Source of the DNA: JAHBNG01 sp039028975
GTDB taxonomy: Bacteria; Chloroflexota; Anaerolineae; Caldilineales; Caldilineaceae
Assembly: GCA_039028975.1 (NCBI GenBank)
Contig: JBCCHB010000035.1
Span: forward strand, 1 to 64,000
DNA length: 64,000 nucleotides
Direction of reading: 5' to 3'
The notes under the pieces were generated by a model. The model did not search any database. It saw only the letters and a list, made by a program, of their open reading frames with translations, and was not told the DNA's origin. How positions within the stretch are numbered: position 1 is the stretch's first letter; every line of letters starts with the position of its first letter. The translations under genes were made by a program, and so were the position numbers. Below, piece by piece: positions 29,785 to 39,613 of the stretch.

Positions 29785-29935
29785 CCACGTACCACGTATC
29801 ACGTACCACGTACCACGTACCACGTACCACGTACCACGTACCACGTACCACGTACCACGTACCACGTACCACGTACCACGTACCACGTACCACGTACCAC
29901 GTACCACGTACCACGTACCACGTACCACGCACTAC
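29785..29935. repeat. Heptanucleotide tandem array (CCACGTA)n
   Basis: About 21 copies of CCACGTA, with one variant unit near the start (CGTATCACGTA) and a last unit reading CCACGCA. That last unit is the same as the repeat unit of the array at 1-122, and the flank that follows (TACAAAAAAATACCC) is shared with it. The two arrays are therefore homologous in position but homogenised to units differing by one C/T change. Reading frames through the array (RGTWYVV repeats) are artefacts. Confidence 0.97.
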
Positions 29936-30399
29936 AAAAAAATACCCTATAACTTGACAGAATTACATAAATTGGCCGATGCGAAATCTGTCAATAACCT
30001 GTTATTCTGTTGTTAGAAAGTTGTCGAACATTTGCGTACTGTTCCCTTCACCCTGGCGCTGTAGCTCTGACTCATTGCTATGCTGCAGCACAATTCTACT
30101 TTCCTACTGACCCAATCGAACTATTCCAAGCGAGATCGTCTATCCACTTTGTTTCACAGACTCTTCCTGGAAGGGGGTGCCCCTTTGGGTGCACTATCTA
30201 TTCGGAAACTGCTCCTTCCAGGAAGTTCTCCATGCCCGACCCGGCAACCTGGAGAAAAAAATCAAACAAAGGTTACAAAGATTGGCAGATTTTTTATCTT
30301 TGAAATCTTCTAATCTTTGTTGAGTTTTCCATTGCTCTGTCAGCGTAATGACCATACAGTTTTTAATCGAAGCTGAGTTTTACAATTCAGGAGTCATAT
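29936..30399 (+). promoter_or_regulatory. Second copy of the long leader, upstream of gene D
   Basis: This stretch is homologous to 123-660 over its whole length, apart from the ~80-bp hairpin segment found only in the gene A copy. It keeps the inverted repeat TTGACAGA/TCTGTCAA (29954-29994), the CCTGTTATTCTGTTGTTAG block at 29998, the TTCCAGGAAGTTCTCCATGC block, the CAAAGATT/AATCTTTG pair and the AATTCAGGAGT ribosome-binding region. No protein-coding frame is conserved between the copies, so the conservation is in the nucleic acid. Confidence 0.75.
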
Positions 30400-33300
30400 A
30401 TGTTCCACAACCAAATCATCCGAGTTCCTACACGTATCCGATCCCTTTTCAACGCCCTCATGATCGCCGCGCTGCTGGCGGGACTGATCCCACGGCCCGC
30501 GCTGACCCACCTGGCGCGGACCATGGCCTCCGGGAACCCTCTAGGTACCCTCGAACCGATAGCCGCAAAAGCTGCGGAAGCAGCGGCCGAGCGCGCCGTG
30601 ATGCGCAGCGGCACCGCCTCTGGGAGCGAAGCCGTCAATGCCACCACCGTGGTCCGTGCCGCCCCTGGTGACAACCTCGCCCTGAACGGTACGGCCACCC
30701 AATCGAGCACTTTGGTAGATGTATCATGCGGACCAGGACTTATACGCTGTATGGCAACGGCAGCCATTGATGGCAATACATCCGGTGCTGTTCTTGCTGG
30801 TGATGGGGTTGCTATTACGCTAAATAGCGACCCCGAACCGTGGTGGCAGGTTGATCTGGGGTCCATTGAGATGATTGAAACGATAGGCGTCTGGGAGCAG
30901 ACCGACAACGTCGCTGGCATCGACGCCACCTTGGATAATGCATATCTGCTCGTTTCCGATACCCCTTTTACCGCAGATGACTTAGCAGGTGCGCGTGCCC
31001 AGGCAGATTTTGAAGCCTTATTAGGTGTTTTTTCGCCATCTACTCAAGTATCCGTCAATCAGTTTGGACGGTACGTTCGCATTCATGATCCGGACACAAA
31101 TTATTTACGCATTGCCGAGGTGGAAGTTATCCAAGGAACCAGCACTGGTGAGATATATGGAACGGCTTTTTTCGATGCAAATCTAAATGGGATTCAAGAT
31201 AACGCTGAAGCAGGCATTTCCGATATCAATGTAACAGCGGTCGATGCCAATGGCACAAGCACAACAGTAACGACCGCTGTTTCTGGCGCTTTCACGGTGA
31301 CAGCCGGCGTAGGCTTGCTCGGCATGGTACGCGTGGAATTCACGTTACCTACCGACGGTTCGCTTGACCACTTGGCACCGACGGTGGCTGGTGAAACCAC
31401 CGTCCAGTTTATAGATGTAACCAATGGTGTCTTGTTTGTCGATGCCGGTTTCTATATCCCAGATGAGTATTGCCAAGAAAACCCCCAAATCGCCACATCC
31501 TGCTACGCCTTAGGCGCAACAAACAATGCACAGGTTTCGTCTGAGGCTGCCGTGTTAGAATTCACAACGATTTCGGGTGTTTTGGGGAATGGATGGCCCG
31601 AAACAAACTCCTTTGGGTTAACCCCCGAAGTCGATCCTGTTATGAGTTCTGGCCCAGTGGGGCCAACTGGCACAGGAAATGCTATACTCCCTGCGAGCGG
31701 CCACTCCAAGATTGTTAATGCAACGATCGGCGAAATCGGAACCGTCAATGGTATTGCCTATCATCGTCGCGCAAACACATTATTGGCGGCCTCATTTATG
31801 AAGCGCTTTACCTCATTTCCACCACCAGTCGGCTGGGATAATACAGTAGTGAACCGTCCCAACGATACAGCTCTGGGCACGATTTATGCCATCGACCGCG
31901 ATACAAATCCGAATGCCATTTCAGCCTTTTACATAGCCAATGCCGGTACCGACTCCCATGACTATAGTACAGACATCTTAGGTGCGACAACTGGCGATGT
32001 CAACGCACGTGACGATGTCGGTTTTGTGGGCTGGGGTGATATTGATATGAGCGATGATGAAGCGTACCTCTATGCCGTGAACCTGTTCGATGCCTCCATT
32101 CATATGGTGGCGGTCAATCCAAGTGGCACCACGGTTACAGCTGGGACAGCAACCGTCATTCCTTTCCCTGCGGCGGTCACTAGCGGCCTCTGCACCAACG
32201 ATGATTGGCGTCCAGGCGGTCTTAAGATCCAAGATGGGCAGGTCTATGTCACAGTAACCTGTACCGGGCAGACATCTCTATCCAATACAGACCTACATTT
32301 GTATATCTATCGCTTTCCTGCAGGCAATACAACGCCCACGTTTACACAAGTTGCCAGCACATCTCTGAACTACAGTCGACCATATGCCTGGGGTTACTGG
32401 CGAGCCGCCGATGAAAATCTACTCAACTATACAAATATAGATCAACCGTGGGGAATCGATATTGAATTTGATAAGCAGGGCAATCTCTTTGTGGGCCTCG
32501 CCAACCGCGCAGCACATCAATTGTCAGGCGCTTCCGCCAACATAATTAACTTCTACATCGAGTGGGGTGATACAATCCGGGCCACCCCCAACGGAGATGG
32601 CACCTTCACCTTTGGCAATCTTGGGACTGAATTTATCCAGGATGGGACGACTGTCAACCACGATGAAAACGACTATGGCCATCTGGTTACCCTCTGGCCC
32701 ACGGATAGCATCTTGAGTACATCCGGCGTTGGCGGTTTGGTCAGCGGCGTACGTCACTATAGCACCGTTGATGGATCACCACAGCGTTATTATGGCATTG
32801 TACAATTGGATAATGATGGTGCCGAACTGGGCGACTACTTTGGGAAGTTAGCTGGACTCGGTGATTTAGAAGTGCTCTGCCGCATCGCGCCCCTCGAAAT
32901 CGGCAACCGGGTCTGGTGGGATCCCAATGAGAATGGCGTTCAAGACCCAGGCGAAGCCGCCATCCCCAATGTGCAGCTTGAACTATGGTTGGTCGATGAA
33001 AACGATATCTTGAACGACGGCGATGACCTGGCTACCGTCACTGCCATCCTAGCCGCTACCACCACCACCGACAGCGAGGGGCGCTACTACTTCAGCCACG
33101 AAGGCGACCCCACCAAAGACAACGTCAATGGCTATGCCGACCAGCTCTGGCAGAATAGCGAAACGGCAGTCCGCCACAATCGCACTTACCAGGTACGCAT
33201 CCCCAACTACGACACAGGTGGCTCAGCCAATGACACGGCCATCCGCGCAGCCAACGGCGGTGTGGACTTCTACCTAGCCCAAAAGGGGAACGGTGGCGCA

Positions 33301-36300
33301 ACAAACGGCAACCTGCGCGACTCCAACGCCTATGACAATCCAGGCAACGCCGCGGTCGTAGTCAACACTGGCGGACCGGGTCAGAACAACCACACCCTGG
33401 ACATCGGCTTTTCTGCTAATCCGCCAGAAGCTATCGAGATTGCCAAATGGAGCAACACACCGCCTACGGTGACGGTCGGCTCCCAGATCAGCTTCACCAT
33501 CCGCATTACCAACACAGGTAGCGTCACCATCACCACACTGCCGTTGACTGACACGTATGACATAGCCTATCTGGCCTACAACGGCATTGCCGACATCAAC
33601 GGTCCCAACCCGGCCACCGAAGCCGATGATGATGGCGCTATCTACTGGGCCAACGTGCTGAGCCACGAACTGACCGATCAGCAGCTTGCGCCTAATGAAG
33701 TCTTTGACGTCATTGTGGTCTTCGACACAGTGGCTGCGACGACGGGCATTGCCGCGGCGGAATGCGCTACCACCGGCAACACCTACAATAAGGCAACGGC
33801 AATGGGCATGGATGCCTGTGTGGAAGTCCCCATCGACCCAGGCGAAGCCAAGCTCACCCTGGGCGACGTCATCTGGCACGACATCGACAACGACGGTACC
33901 CAGGACGCCAGCGAACCGGGTATCAACGGCGTGGTGGTCAATCTCTACGACGTAACGGGCGGCGGTAATACCTTCATCACCACCACAACCACAGTGTTGA
34001 CCAACACGGTTGATGGCTTCTACCAGTTTGATGTGGTGAGTGGCAATGACTATCGGGTGGAAGTCGCCAGCAGCAACTTTGGTTCAGGCGGTCCGTTGGC
34101 GGGCTTTGTGTTGGGGGCCAACCAGGGTACCATCAACAACGATGCCGACCCCGACCAGTCGGCCAACAACGTGACCGTCAATGACGATACCCTCGACTTT
34201 GGCTTCTACTGCGAGTTCGATCTGGCGCTGGTCAAGACACTGGCGAGCGGTCAATCGGCCACCATCGCGCCGGGTGACGACGTGCGCTTCACCCTCACCG
34301 TCTATAATCAAGGGACCGTCACCGCTACGAACGTGACCGTGGCCGACTACATTCCGACCGACTTCACCCTCAGCGGGGCCAATGCCGTCACTTGGAATGG
34401 CGGAGCATCTGGCACAGTCACAACAACGTTGGCCGCCACCTTAACGCCCAGCGGCACGGTCAACGCATCGACCATTGTGGATATTGTGCTAACCGCCGGG
34501 GCAACTACCAACGGCACCTATACCAACACAGCCGAGATTGCCAGCTACAACTCGACCCTTACCGATGGTGCAGGCAATGAGCTGCCCGATGTGGATTCGG
34601 ACCCGGACACCACCAACAGCGAAGACCCAGTTAAGAATGATGTGATTGACGAAGATGGCAAGAACAACGCCGCCGACGATGAGGATGATCACGATCCCGC
34701 CAGCGTCACCGTCTCCACAGCGCCAATTTATGACTTGGCCCTCATCAAGACAGTGGCCTCCCAATCGGACACGCCGCTGGCAGTGGGCAGCACCGTCACC
34801 TTTACCATCCAGGTGCTGAATCAAGGTACTGCCGCGGCCACCAATCCAGAGATTGTGGACTACGTCCCCGCGGGCCTGACTGTGGCCGACGCCAACTGGT
34901 CCAACGACGGCGCGACGGGGCCAGTTAACGCCACGCGGACCCTCAACACAACCATTGCCGCGGGCAGCAGCACCACCACCCAAATCGTGATGACCGTGGC
35001 CAGCATTCCGGCCAGCCGCACCATCACCAACACGGCGGAGATTGCAGTGGACGATGGCGATGACGTCGACTCGACGCCGGACAGCACCGACGGCGACACG
35101 GTGGTGGACAATGCCTCCTTGGACGATGCCACCAACAATGTGGACAACGACGGCGATTCCACCGTCGATGAAGATGACCACGACATCGCACCCGTCTATC
35201 TTTGTGATGATGGTGAAGGTGACTTAGGCGGCACCGTCTGGCGTGATTTCAACTCGGACGGGAACCAAGATGGTAGCGAACCCGATTTCAGCAATGCCAC
35301 CGTGACAGCCTATGGTAACGATGACAATGTGGGTATTACCATACCGCTCAATCCAGACGGTACCTACACGTTCCCTGACCTCTTCGATACCAATACCCAC
35401 ATTCGCCTGGAGTTCAGGGGACTACCCAGCTACATGCAGCCCAGCTTCCACGGCTCCACGCCTGGCGCGGCGGTGATGACCCAACGCCATGACGCGGCGA
35501 CCTGTGAGGCAGACCTTGCGGTGAATAATCCGGCCGATTATTGTGAGTCGGTGACAGATATCGCCACGGCCTGTTTCCTCTTTGGTGACCAATTGACTGG
35601 CCCCCATGCCGCACTCGATGCCCTGGTTGCCGTCGCTGAAAGTGCCAGCGGGAATAGCCCAGCCAAGACATTGCAGATTCCAGCCAGCGATATTGGAGCA
35701 ACTTGGGGACTTGCCTATCGCACGCAAACTAATGTTTTGTATAGCGCATCATTCATCAAACGCCATAGCGGTCTTGGCCCCAGCGACAATCCAACCACCA
35801 TCTATGTCACCGATCTGGGTACCAATGTCACCACAGAATGGCTGACCTTAGATGCTGCTCGCGTCAACCCACACCCCAATGGCACAGCCGATTTTCTGCG
35901 GGATTTTGGCACCTTTGATGATGTGCTCAAAGAGGGCTTGGGTGATCTGGATATCGCTGAAGATGGCAACACCCTCTATACGATTGATCTGCAAAGCCGC
36001 GAATTAGTCATCATCCCCATCAATGCCGATGGCAGCGCCGGTACCCCGACCAACGTAGACATCATCACCGCCGTCTCCACCGTCGACGTCATGGCCCAGT
36101 GTACCAACGATGCAGGCGCATTCGCTGCCGATGATTTACGCCCCTTTGGGTTAGGTATTCAAGATGGTGAGCTCTATGTCGGCATGATCTGTTCAGCCCA
36201 ATCAACGGTGGATGAAGGAACCGAACTGCCCATAGAAGGCCCATATAGCAACAACAACGTGATCAACCGACCTGGTGATCAAAACAAGCTACGGGGCTAT

Positions 36301-38307
36301 ATCTTCCGTTGGGATGGTGCAACCGGATTTAACGAAGTGCTCGACTTCCCCCTCGATTACGAGCGCGGATGTAGCAACAACCTGGGAAACCCCGCTTGTC
36401 TCAACTCATTTGATGCCAAGTGGAACGCCTGGGTCGATACCTATCCATTTTATGCCAACCAAGGGCACGGCGCGGACCACACGGCCCACTATCCTGTGCC
36501 CGCTATTTCTGACATTGAATTTGACAATGGCGATATGGTGATTGGCCTCATCGACCGCTTTGGCCATCAGTGGGGACCGCAGACCCAAACGCCCAGCTAC
36601 CCTCTTAATAATGGTGGTGGCGAAGGCTTTGTCTTTGCCGGTAGCTCGGGGGGTGATCTGCTCCGCGCCTGCGCCGATGGTAGCGGTGGCTGGGCCATTG
36701 AAAGTTTGGTTGATCCCACTAACGCGAGCTGTGACACCCGAGGAACGTCGTCAAGTGCGGATGGCGCGCTCATCATGGATGAGTACTACTATCAAGATGA
36801 TGGCAACCTCAATCTCGCTAACCCAAATGTAGGCCACAGTGAAGAGATCGTTGGCGGTGTTTTGCAGATTCCAGGTCGTTCAGAGGTAATAGCCAGCAGC
36901 ATTAATCCCCAGCGCTTTGAAGGCAATAAAGGTGGTTTTGCTTGGCACAATAACGCCACTGGCGCTCACGTACAAGGGGCTAGACTCTATTCAATTGTCC
37001 AGAATACACCAAACGAAGCCTTCTTCGGCAAAGCAGAGGGGTTAGGTGATGTAGTCGCCTTCTGCGATTTAGCCCCCCTCGAAATCGGCAACTACGTCTG
37101 GCTGGACTCTGATGGCGACGGCGTACAAGACCCCTGTGAGGAGCCGATTCCGGGAGTGCAAGTCTCGCTCTACAACATCACCGGTACTCTGGTAGCCCAG
37201 ACCACCACCGACGCCAATGGCGAATACTACTTCAGCGACAGTAGCGTGGGCAACCAAACCTGGTCGGTCGGCACCAGCCTGACGCCCAGTACCACCTACG
37301 AGATAGAGATCGACCTGAACCAGACGGTGACCGTCTCTGGCACCCAATATCTGCTCAGCGACTTGACACCATCGCCCATTCAAGGCGCAGCAGGCAGCCA
37401 AGCCTTCAACGACGAGCACGACTCGGATGGCGTTCTCAACGGCGGCGTGGTCGAGACGACCGCGGTTACGGGCGCGGCGGGTCACAACGACCATTCCTTT
37501 GACTTTGGCTTTGTGCAGCAGAACTTCACACCGATGATTCAGGTCGACAAGCAGTTCAACGGCGTGGGCGACTACCGGGTTGGCGAGACCATCTCCTTCA
37601 CCATCCGCATCACCAACACAGGCGATGTAGTCATCGATACACTGCCAATGGAAGACCGCTACAGCCAAGCCTTTCTCGAATATCGAGCTACCGAAACGGC
37701 ACCTCCAGCCGATAGCGCTAATAACGGCATCCTCACTTGGACCGACGTGCTCAACAGCCTTGGTGACACCGATGGGTTGGGCATTAGCGAGACTGTAAAC
37801 GTAGACGTCTACTTTACCACTCGGGCTGATACATCTCTTTTGCCAGCGCTCCTTCCTTGTTCCGACCGCGGACACACACCCAACCTGGCTCGTTCTGTGG
37901 GCGCAGTTGGCGGTGGCGTGACGGTTGTGGAAGATGCCGACGATCAGGATTGCGACAGTGTCGAAATCCTCAATCCCACGGCAGTACAACTTGCCAGCAG
38001 CAGCTTGACTCAAACACCTGACGGTGTGCTGGTGCGTTGGCAGGTGGAGGAAGAGAGCAATGTTGTTGGCTTCTACATCTGGAAAACCAACGGCTTGGTG
38101 TCGACCCGCAGCAGCGAGTTGATTCCGACCCCACTCAACGGTCAATCCAGAGATGCCGGATCATATGAATGGCTAGAAGCTGGGGCAACCTTAAAGCAGG
38201 GTGATGTCTATATGCTGGAGGTTGTGAAGAGTGATGGTTCGAACGAGCGGATGGTGATTGATGTGGTGAACGGTGGGGAGATCTTTATGCCGTTTATTGT
38301 AAGGTAG
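30400..38307 (+). CDS. Giant surface protein D (F5/8C head, two modules; A/B mosaic)
   Basis: Predicted exported protein of 2635 aa. AGGAG at 30389-30393, 6 nt before ATG 30400, sets the start. The signal-like segment FNALMIAALLAGLIPRP is followed by F5/8 type C (about 92-247, with WWQVDLG and FGRYVRIHDP), SdrD_B (251-355), module 1 (357-827), SdrD_B (832-1005), DUF11 (1011-1149), SdrD_B, two DUF11 with Asp-rich linkers (1272-1602), SdrD_B (1607-1712), module 2 (1714-2222), SdrD_B (2227-2370), DUF11 (2379-2523), the C-terminal domain, and the tail IFMPFIVR. Leader, signal and head match gene A. The order from module 1 to the last SdrD_B matches gene B, with a 104-nt identical tract. The final DUF11 returns to the gene A type (PMIQVDKQFNGVGDYRVGE). 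Adhesin-like surface protein, inferred. Module 2 ends GDVVAFC rather than the usual GDLELLC. Confidence 0.95.
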   Translation: MFHNQIIRVPTRIRSLFNALMIAALLAGLIPRPALTHLARTMASGNPLGTLEPIAAKAAEAAAERAVMRSGTASGSEAVNATTVVRAAPGDNLALNGTATQSSTLVDVSCGPGLIRCMATAAIDGNTSGAVLAGDGVAITLNSDPEPWWQVDLGSIEMIETIGVWEQTDNVAGIDATLDNAYLLVSDTPFTADDLAGARAQADFEALLGVFSPSTQVSVNQFGRYVRIHDPDTNYLRIAEVEVIQGTSTGEIYGTAFFDANLNGIQDNAEAGISDINVTAVDANGTSTTVTTAVSGAFTVTAGVGLLGMVRVEFTLPTDGSLDHLAPTVAGETTVQFIDVTNGVLFVDAGFYIPDEYCQENPQIATSCYALGATNNAQVSSEAAVLEFTTISGVLGNGWPETNSFGLTPEVDPVMSSGPVGPTGTGNAILPASGHSKIVNATIGEIGTVNGIAYHRRANTLLAASFMKRFTSFPPPVGWDNTVVNRPNDTALGTIYAIDRDTNPNAISAFYIANAGTDSHDYSTDILGATTGDVNARDDVGFVGWGDIDMSDDEAYLYAVNLFDASIHMVAVNPSGTTVTAGTATVIPFPAAVTSGLCTNDDWRPGGLKIQDGQVYVTVTCTGQTSLSNTDLHLYIYRFPAGNTTPTFTQVASTSLNYSRPYAWGYWRAADENLLNYTNIDQPWGIDIEFDKQGNLFVGLANRAAHQLSGASANIINFYIEWGDTIRATPNGDGTFTFGNLGTEFIQDGTTVNHDENDYGHLVTLWPTDSILSTSGVGGLVSGVRHYSTVDGSPQRYYGIVQLDNDGAELGDYFGKLAGLGDLEVLCRIAPLEIGNRVWWDPNENGVQDPGEAAIPNVQLELWLVDENDILNDGDDLATVTAILAATTTTDSEGRYYFSHEGDPTKDNVNGYADQLWQNSETAVRHNRTYQVRIPNYDTGGSANDTAIRAANGGVDFYLAQKGNGGATNGNLRDSNAYDNPGNAAVVVNTGGPGQNNHTLDIGFSANPPEAIEIAKWSNTPPTVTVGSQISFTIRITNTGSVTITTLPLTDTYDIAYLAYNGIADINGPNPATEADDDGAIYWANVLSHELTDQQLAPNEVFDVIVVFDTVAATTGIAAAECATTGNTYNKATAMGMDACVEVPIDPGEAKLTLGDVIWHDIDNDGTQDASEPGINGVVVNLYDVTGGGNTFITTTTTVLTNTVDGFYQFDVVSGNDYRVEVASSNFGSGGPLAGFVLGANQGTINNDADPDQSANNVTVNDDTLDFGFYCEFDLALVKTLASGQSATIAPGDDVRFTLTVYNQGTVTATNVTVADYIPTDFTLSGANAVTWNGGASGTVTTTLAATLTPSGTVNASTIVDIVLTAGATTNGTYTNTAEIASYNSTLTDGAGNELPDVDSDPDTTNSEDPVKNDVIDEDGKNNAADDEDDHDPASVTVSTAPIYDLALIKTVASQSDTPLAVGSTVTFTIQVLNQGTAAATNPEIVDYVPAGLTVADANWSNDGATGPVNATRTLNTTIAAGSSTTTQIVMTVASIPASRTITNTAEIAVDDGDDVDSTPDSTDGDTVVDNASLDDATNNVDNDGDSTVDEDDHDIAPVYLCDDGEGDLGGTVWRDFNSDGNQDGSEPDFSNATVTAYGNDDNVGITIPLNPDGTYTFPDLFDTNTHIRLEFRGLPSYMQPSFHGSTPGAAVMTQRHDAATCEADLAVNNPADYCESVTDIATACFLFGDQLTGPHAALDALVAVAESASGNSPAKTLQIPASDIGATWGLAYRTQTNVLYSASFIKRHSGLGPSDNPTTIYVTDLGTNVTTEWLTLDAARVNPHPNGTADFLRDFGTFDDVLKEGLGDLDIAEDGNTLYTIDLQSRELVIIPINADGSAGTPTNVDIITAVSTVDVMAQCTNDAGAFAADDLRPFGLGIQDGELYVGMICSAQSTVDEGTELPIEGPYSNNNVINRPGDQNKLRGYIFRWDGATGFNEVLDFPLDYERGCSNNLGNPACLNSFDAKWNAWVDTYPFYANQGHGADHTAHYPVPAISDIEFDNGDMVIGLIDRFGHQWGPQTQTPSYPLNNGGGEGFVFAGSSGGDLLRACADGSGGWAIESLVDPTNASCDTRGTSSSADGALIMDEYYYQDDGNLNLANPNVGHSEEIVGGVLQIPGRSEVIASSINPQRFEGNKGGFAWHNNATGAHVQGARLYSIVQNTPNEAFFGKAEGLGDVVAFCDLAPLEIGNYVWLDSDGDGVQDPCEEPIPGVQVSLYNITGTLVAQTTTDANGEYYFSDSSVGNQTWSVGTSLTPSTTYEIEIDLNQTVTVSGTQYLLSDLTPSPIQGAAGSQAFNDEHDSDGVLNGGVVETTAVTGAAGHNDHSFDFGFVQQNFTPMIQVDKQFNGVGDYRVGETISFTIRITNTGDVVIDTLPMEDRYSQAFLEYRATETAPPADSANNGILTWTDVLNSLGDTDGLGISETVNVDVYFTTRADTSLLPALLPCSDRGHTPNLARSVGAVGGGVTVVEDADDQDCDSVEILNPTAVQLASSSLTQTPDGVLVRWQVEEESNVVGFYIWKTNGLVSTRSSELIPTPLNGQSRDAGSYEWLEAGATLKQGDVYMLEVVKSDGSNERMVIDVVNGGEIFMPFIVR

Positions 38308-38439
38308 CTCTTTGAGTAGGTGAGAGGGATAAATTTTATATAGCTTGCGCTAGCCACTAGACAGCATGGAAAGATTCAGGCTCTTTGTATGATCTACCAC
38401 CTAGTCGACATTACTTTCTAACTGTAGCTAACTCAAAGA

Positions 38440-38482
38440 AAGGCCGACTTACCCAACTATTGCGGGGAGTCGGCCTTTTTTA
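38440..38482 (+). terminator. Rho-independent terminator after gene D
   Basis: AAGGCCGACT (38440-38449) pairs perfectly with AGTCGGCCTT (38468-38477) around an 18-nt loop, and is followed by a T-tract (TTTTTTATT). It lies 133 bp beyond the gene D stop. This is a classical intrinsic terminator and ends the first block of giant genes. Confidence 0.88.
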
Positions 38483-39368
38483 TTGGGCTAACTATGAATG
38501 TCTACTGCCAGTAGCATGGCAATGCAACACGAACTCAATATGATTGTGTTAGGCTGTTCCAAAAAATAGAATCCCTATAATTCGGTGGAGGGAGCATTCT
38601 CTAATGGGGCTCTACCTGACTGACGCAGGCGTTAGAGAACACCTGCTCCGCGGTACTTATTTTCTTGGAACGGCCTTAAGCCGTTCCGCCTGCAACGCTT
38701 GGTTAAGATTCAGGTTGAAAGCACGGGAACCCAATATACCGTGCATCGTAGTCCCCACTAAGCTTAATGGCATTGAGAGGAACTTGCTCAAATAATCCTC
38801 GGGAACCTCGATCTTGCTGCAAGTGCTCAGGTCCAAAACATTCTTTTTACGATGCGGGTACTTGCCACCATCTCCGCCAAAGCTAAATATAGGAATATTT
38901 TACCGTACCAAAATGACAGACAGTAGCCATTTGTAAAATCAACCAATTATCTGATTCTACATAAAATGACCGTTGTGTGACTTGCTCATGACGTGCTATT
39001 CTTGGTAAGATATAATAAAGCTTGTACAAAAGCTATAAAAATGAGAGGACAGCCTGCGACTACAGGCTGCCCGGTGGTGAAGATCGTTTCGTGTCCAATC
39101 TTACCGCAGACTAGTGTACCATGTATTGCATTAATCTGTGAAAGTAGTAAATGTATCTTCTTCAAATCGACCCCTCTCCTTTATAGCCGCCGATAAAATT
39201 TTGTTCTGTCTATTGTCCAATCTAGCTTGGGATATGTGAGAAAGGGAGGCCATCCCCTTCTTCACTGAAAGAAGCTTTCCGACTGCGAAGGAACATACCC
39301 GTCTTCATGGGTGCAAAAGTTGTATCTGGATAGATCCAAAGAACAAATTTTTTCGATAATTCGATCTA

Positions 39369-39387
39369 ACAGGTTTTCAAAACCTGT
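39369..39387. repeat. Perfect 19-bp palindrome
   Basis: ACAGGTTTTCAAAACCTGT is a near-perfect dyad (9-bp arms around a single C). Palindromes of this sequence are common interspersed intergenic elements in several bacterial phyla. The function is unknown. It lies in the AT-rich spacer with no gene within several hundred bases. Confidence 0.6.
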
Positions 39388-39586
39388 CAGGAATTTGGAA
39401 ACTCTTCTTCTTAATGTCTAAATATGGTCTTGATTAAAAATAAAACTGCCATAATTCCTATATATTCATCAAGAAATCAATCGTAAATACGTATTTTGTG
39501 AGATTATTTTCGCGCGATTTTTTAAAATTTAAAAAATAGAAAATAAATCAATATACACAAAATGTCTCATGTAAAATTACTCAAAC

Positions 39587-39613
39587 CCTGTTATTCTGTT
39601 GTCAGAAAGCTGT
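39587..39613 (+). repeat. Third, short copy of the leader motif
   Basis: These 27 bases (CCTGTTATTCTGTTGTCAGA...) match 29998-30024 in 25 positions and 186-212 in 24. The match fades quickly on both sides. It lies about 630 bp upstream of the M14 peptidase gene, whereas in the other two copies it lies about 380-480 bp upstream of the giant gene. It may be a shared regulatory element or a relic of a lost leader. Confidence 0.6.

Noticed and set aside
29687..30016. Long frames on both strands through the heptamer array (RGTWYVV and YHVPRT repeats)
   Set aside because: A 7-bp repeat leaves frames open by chance every 21 bp. There is no ribosome-binding site and the array is not conserved as a protein between its two copies.
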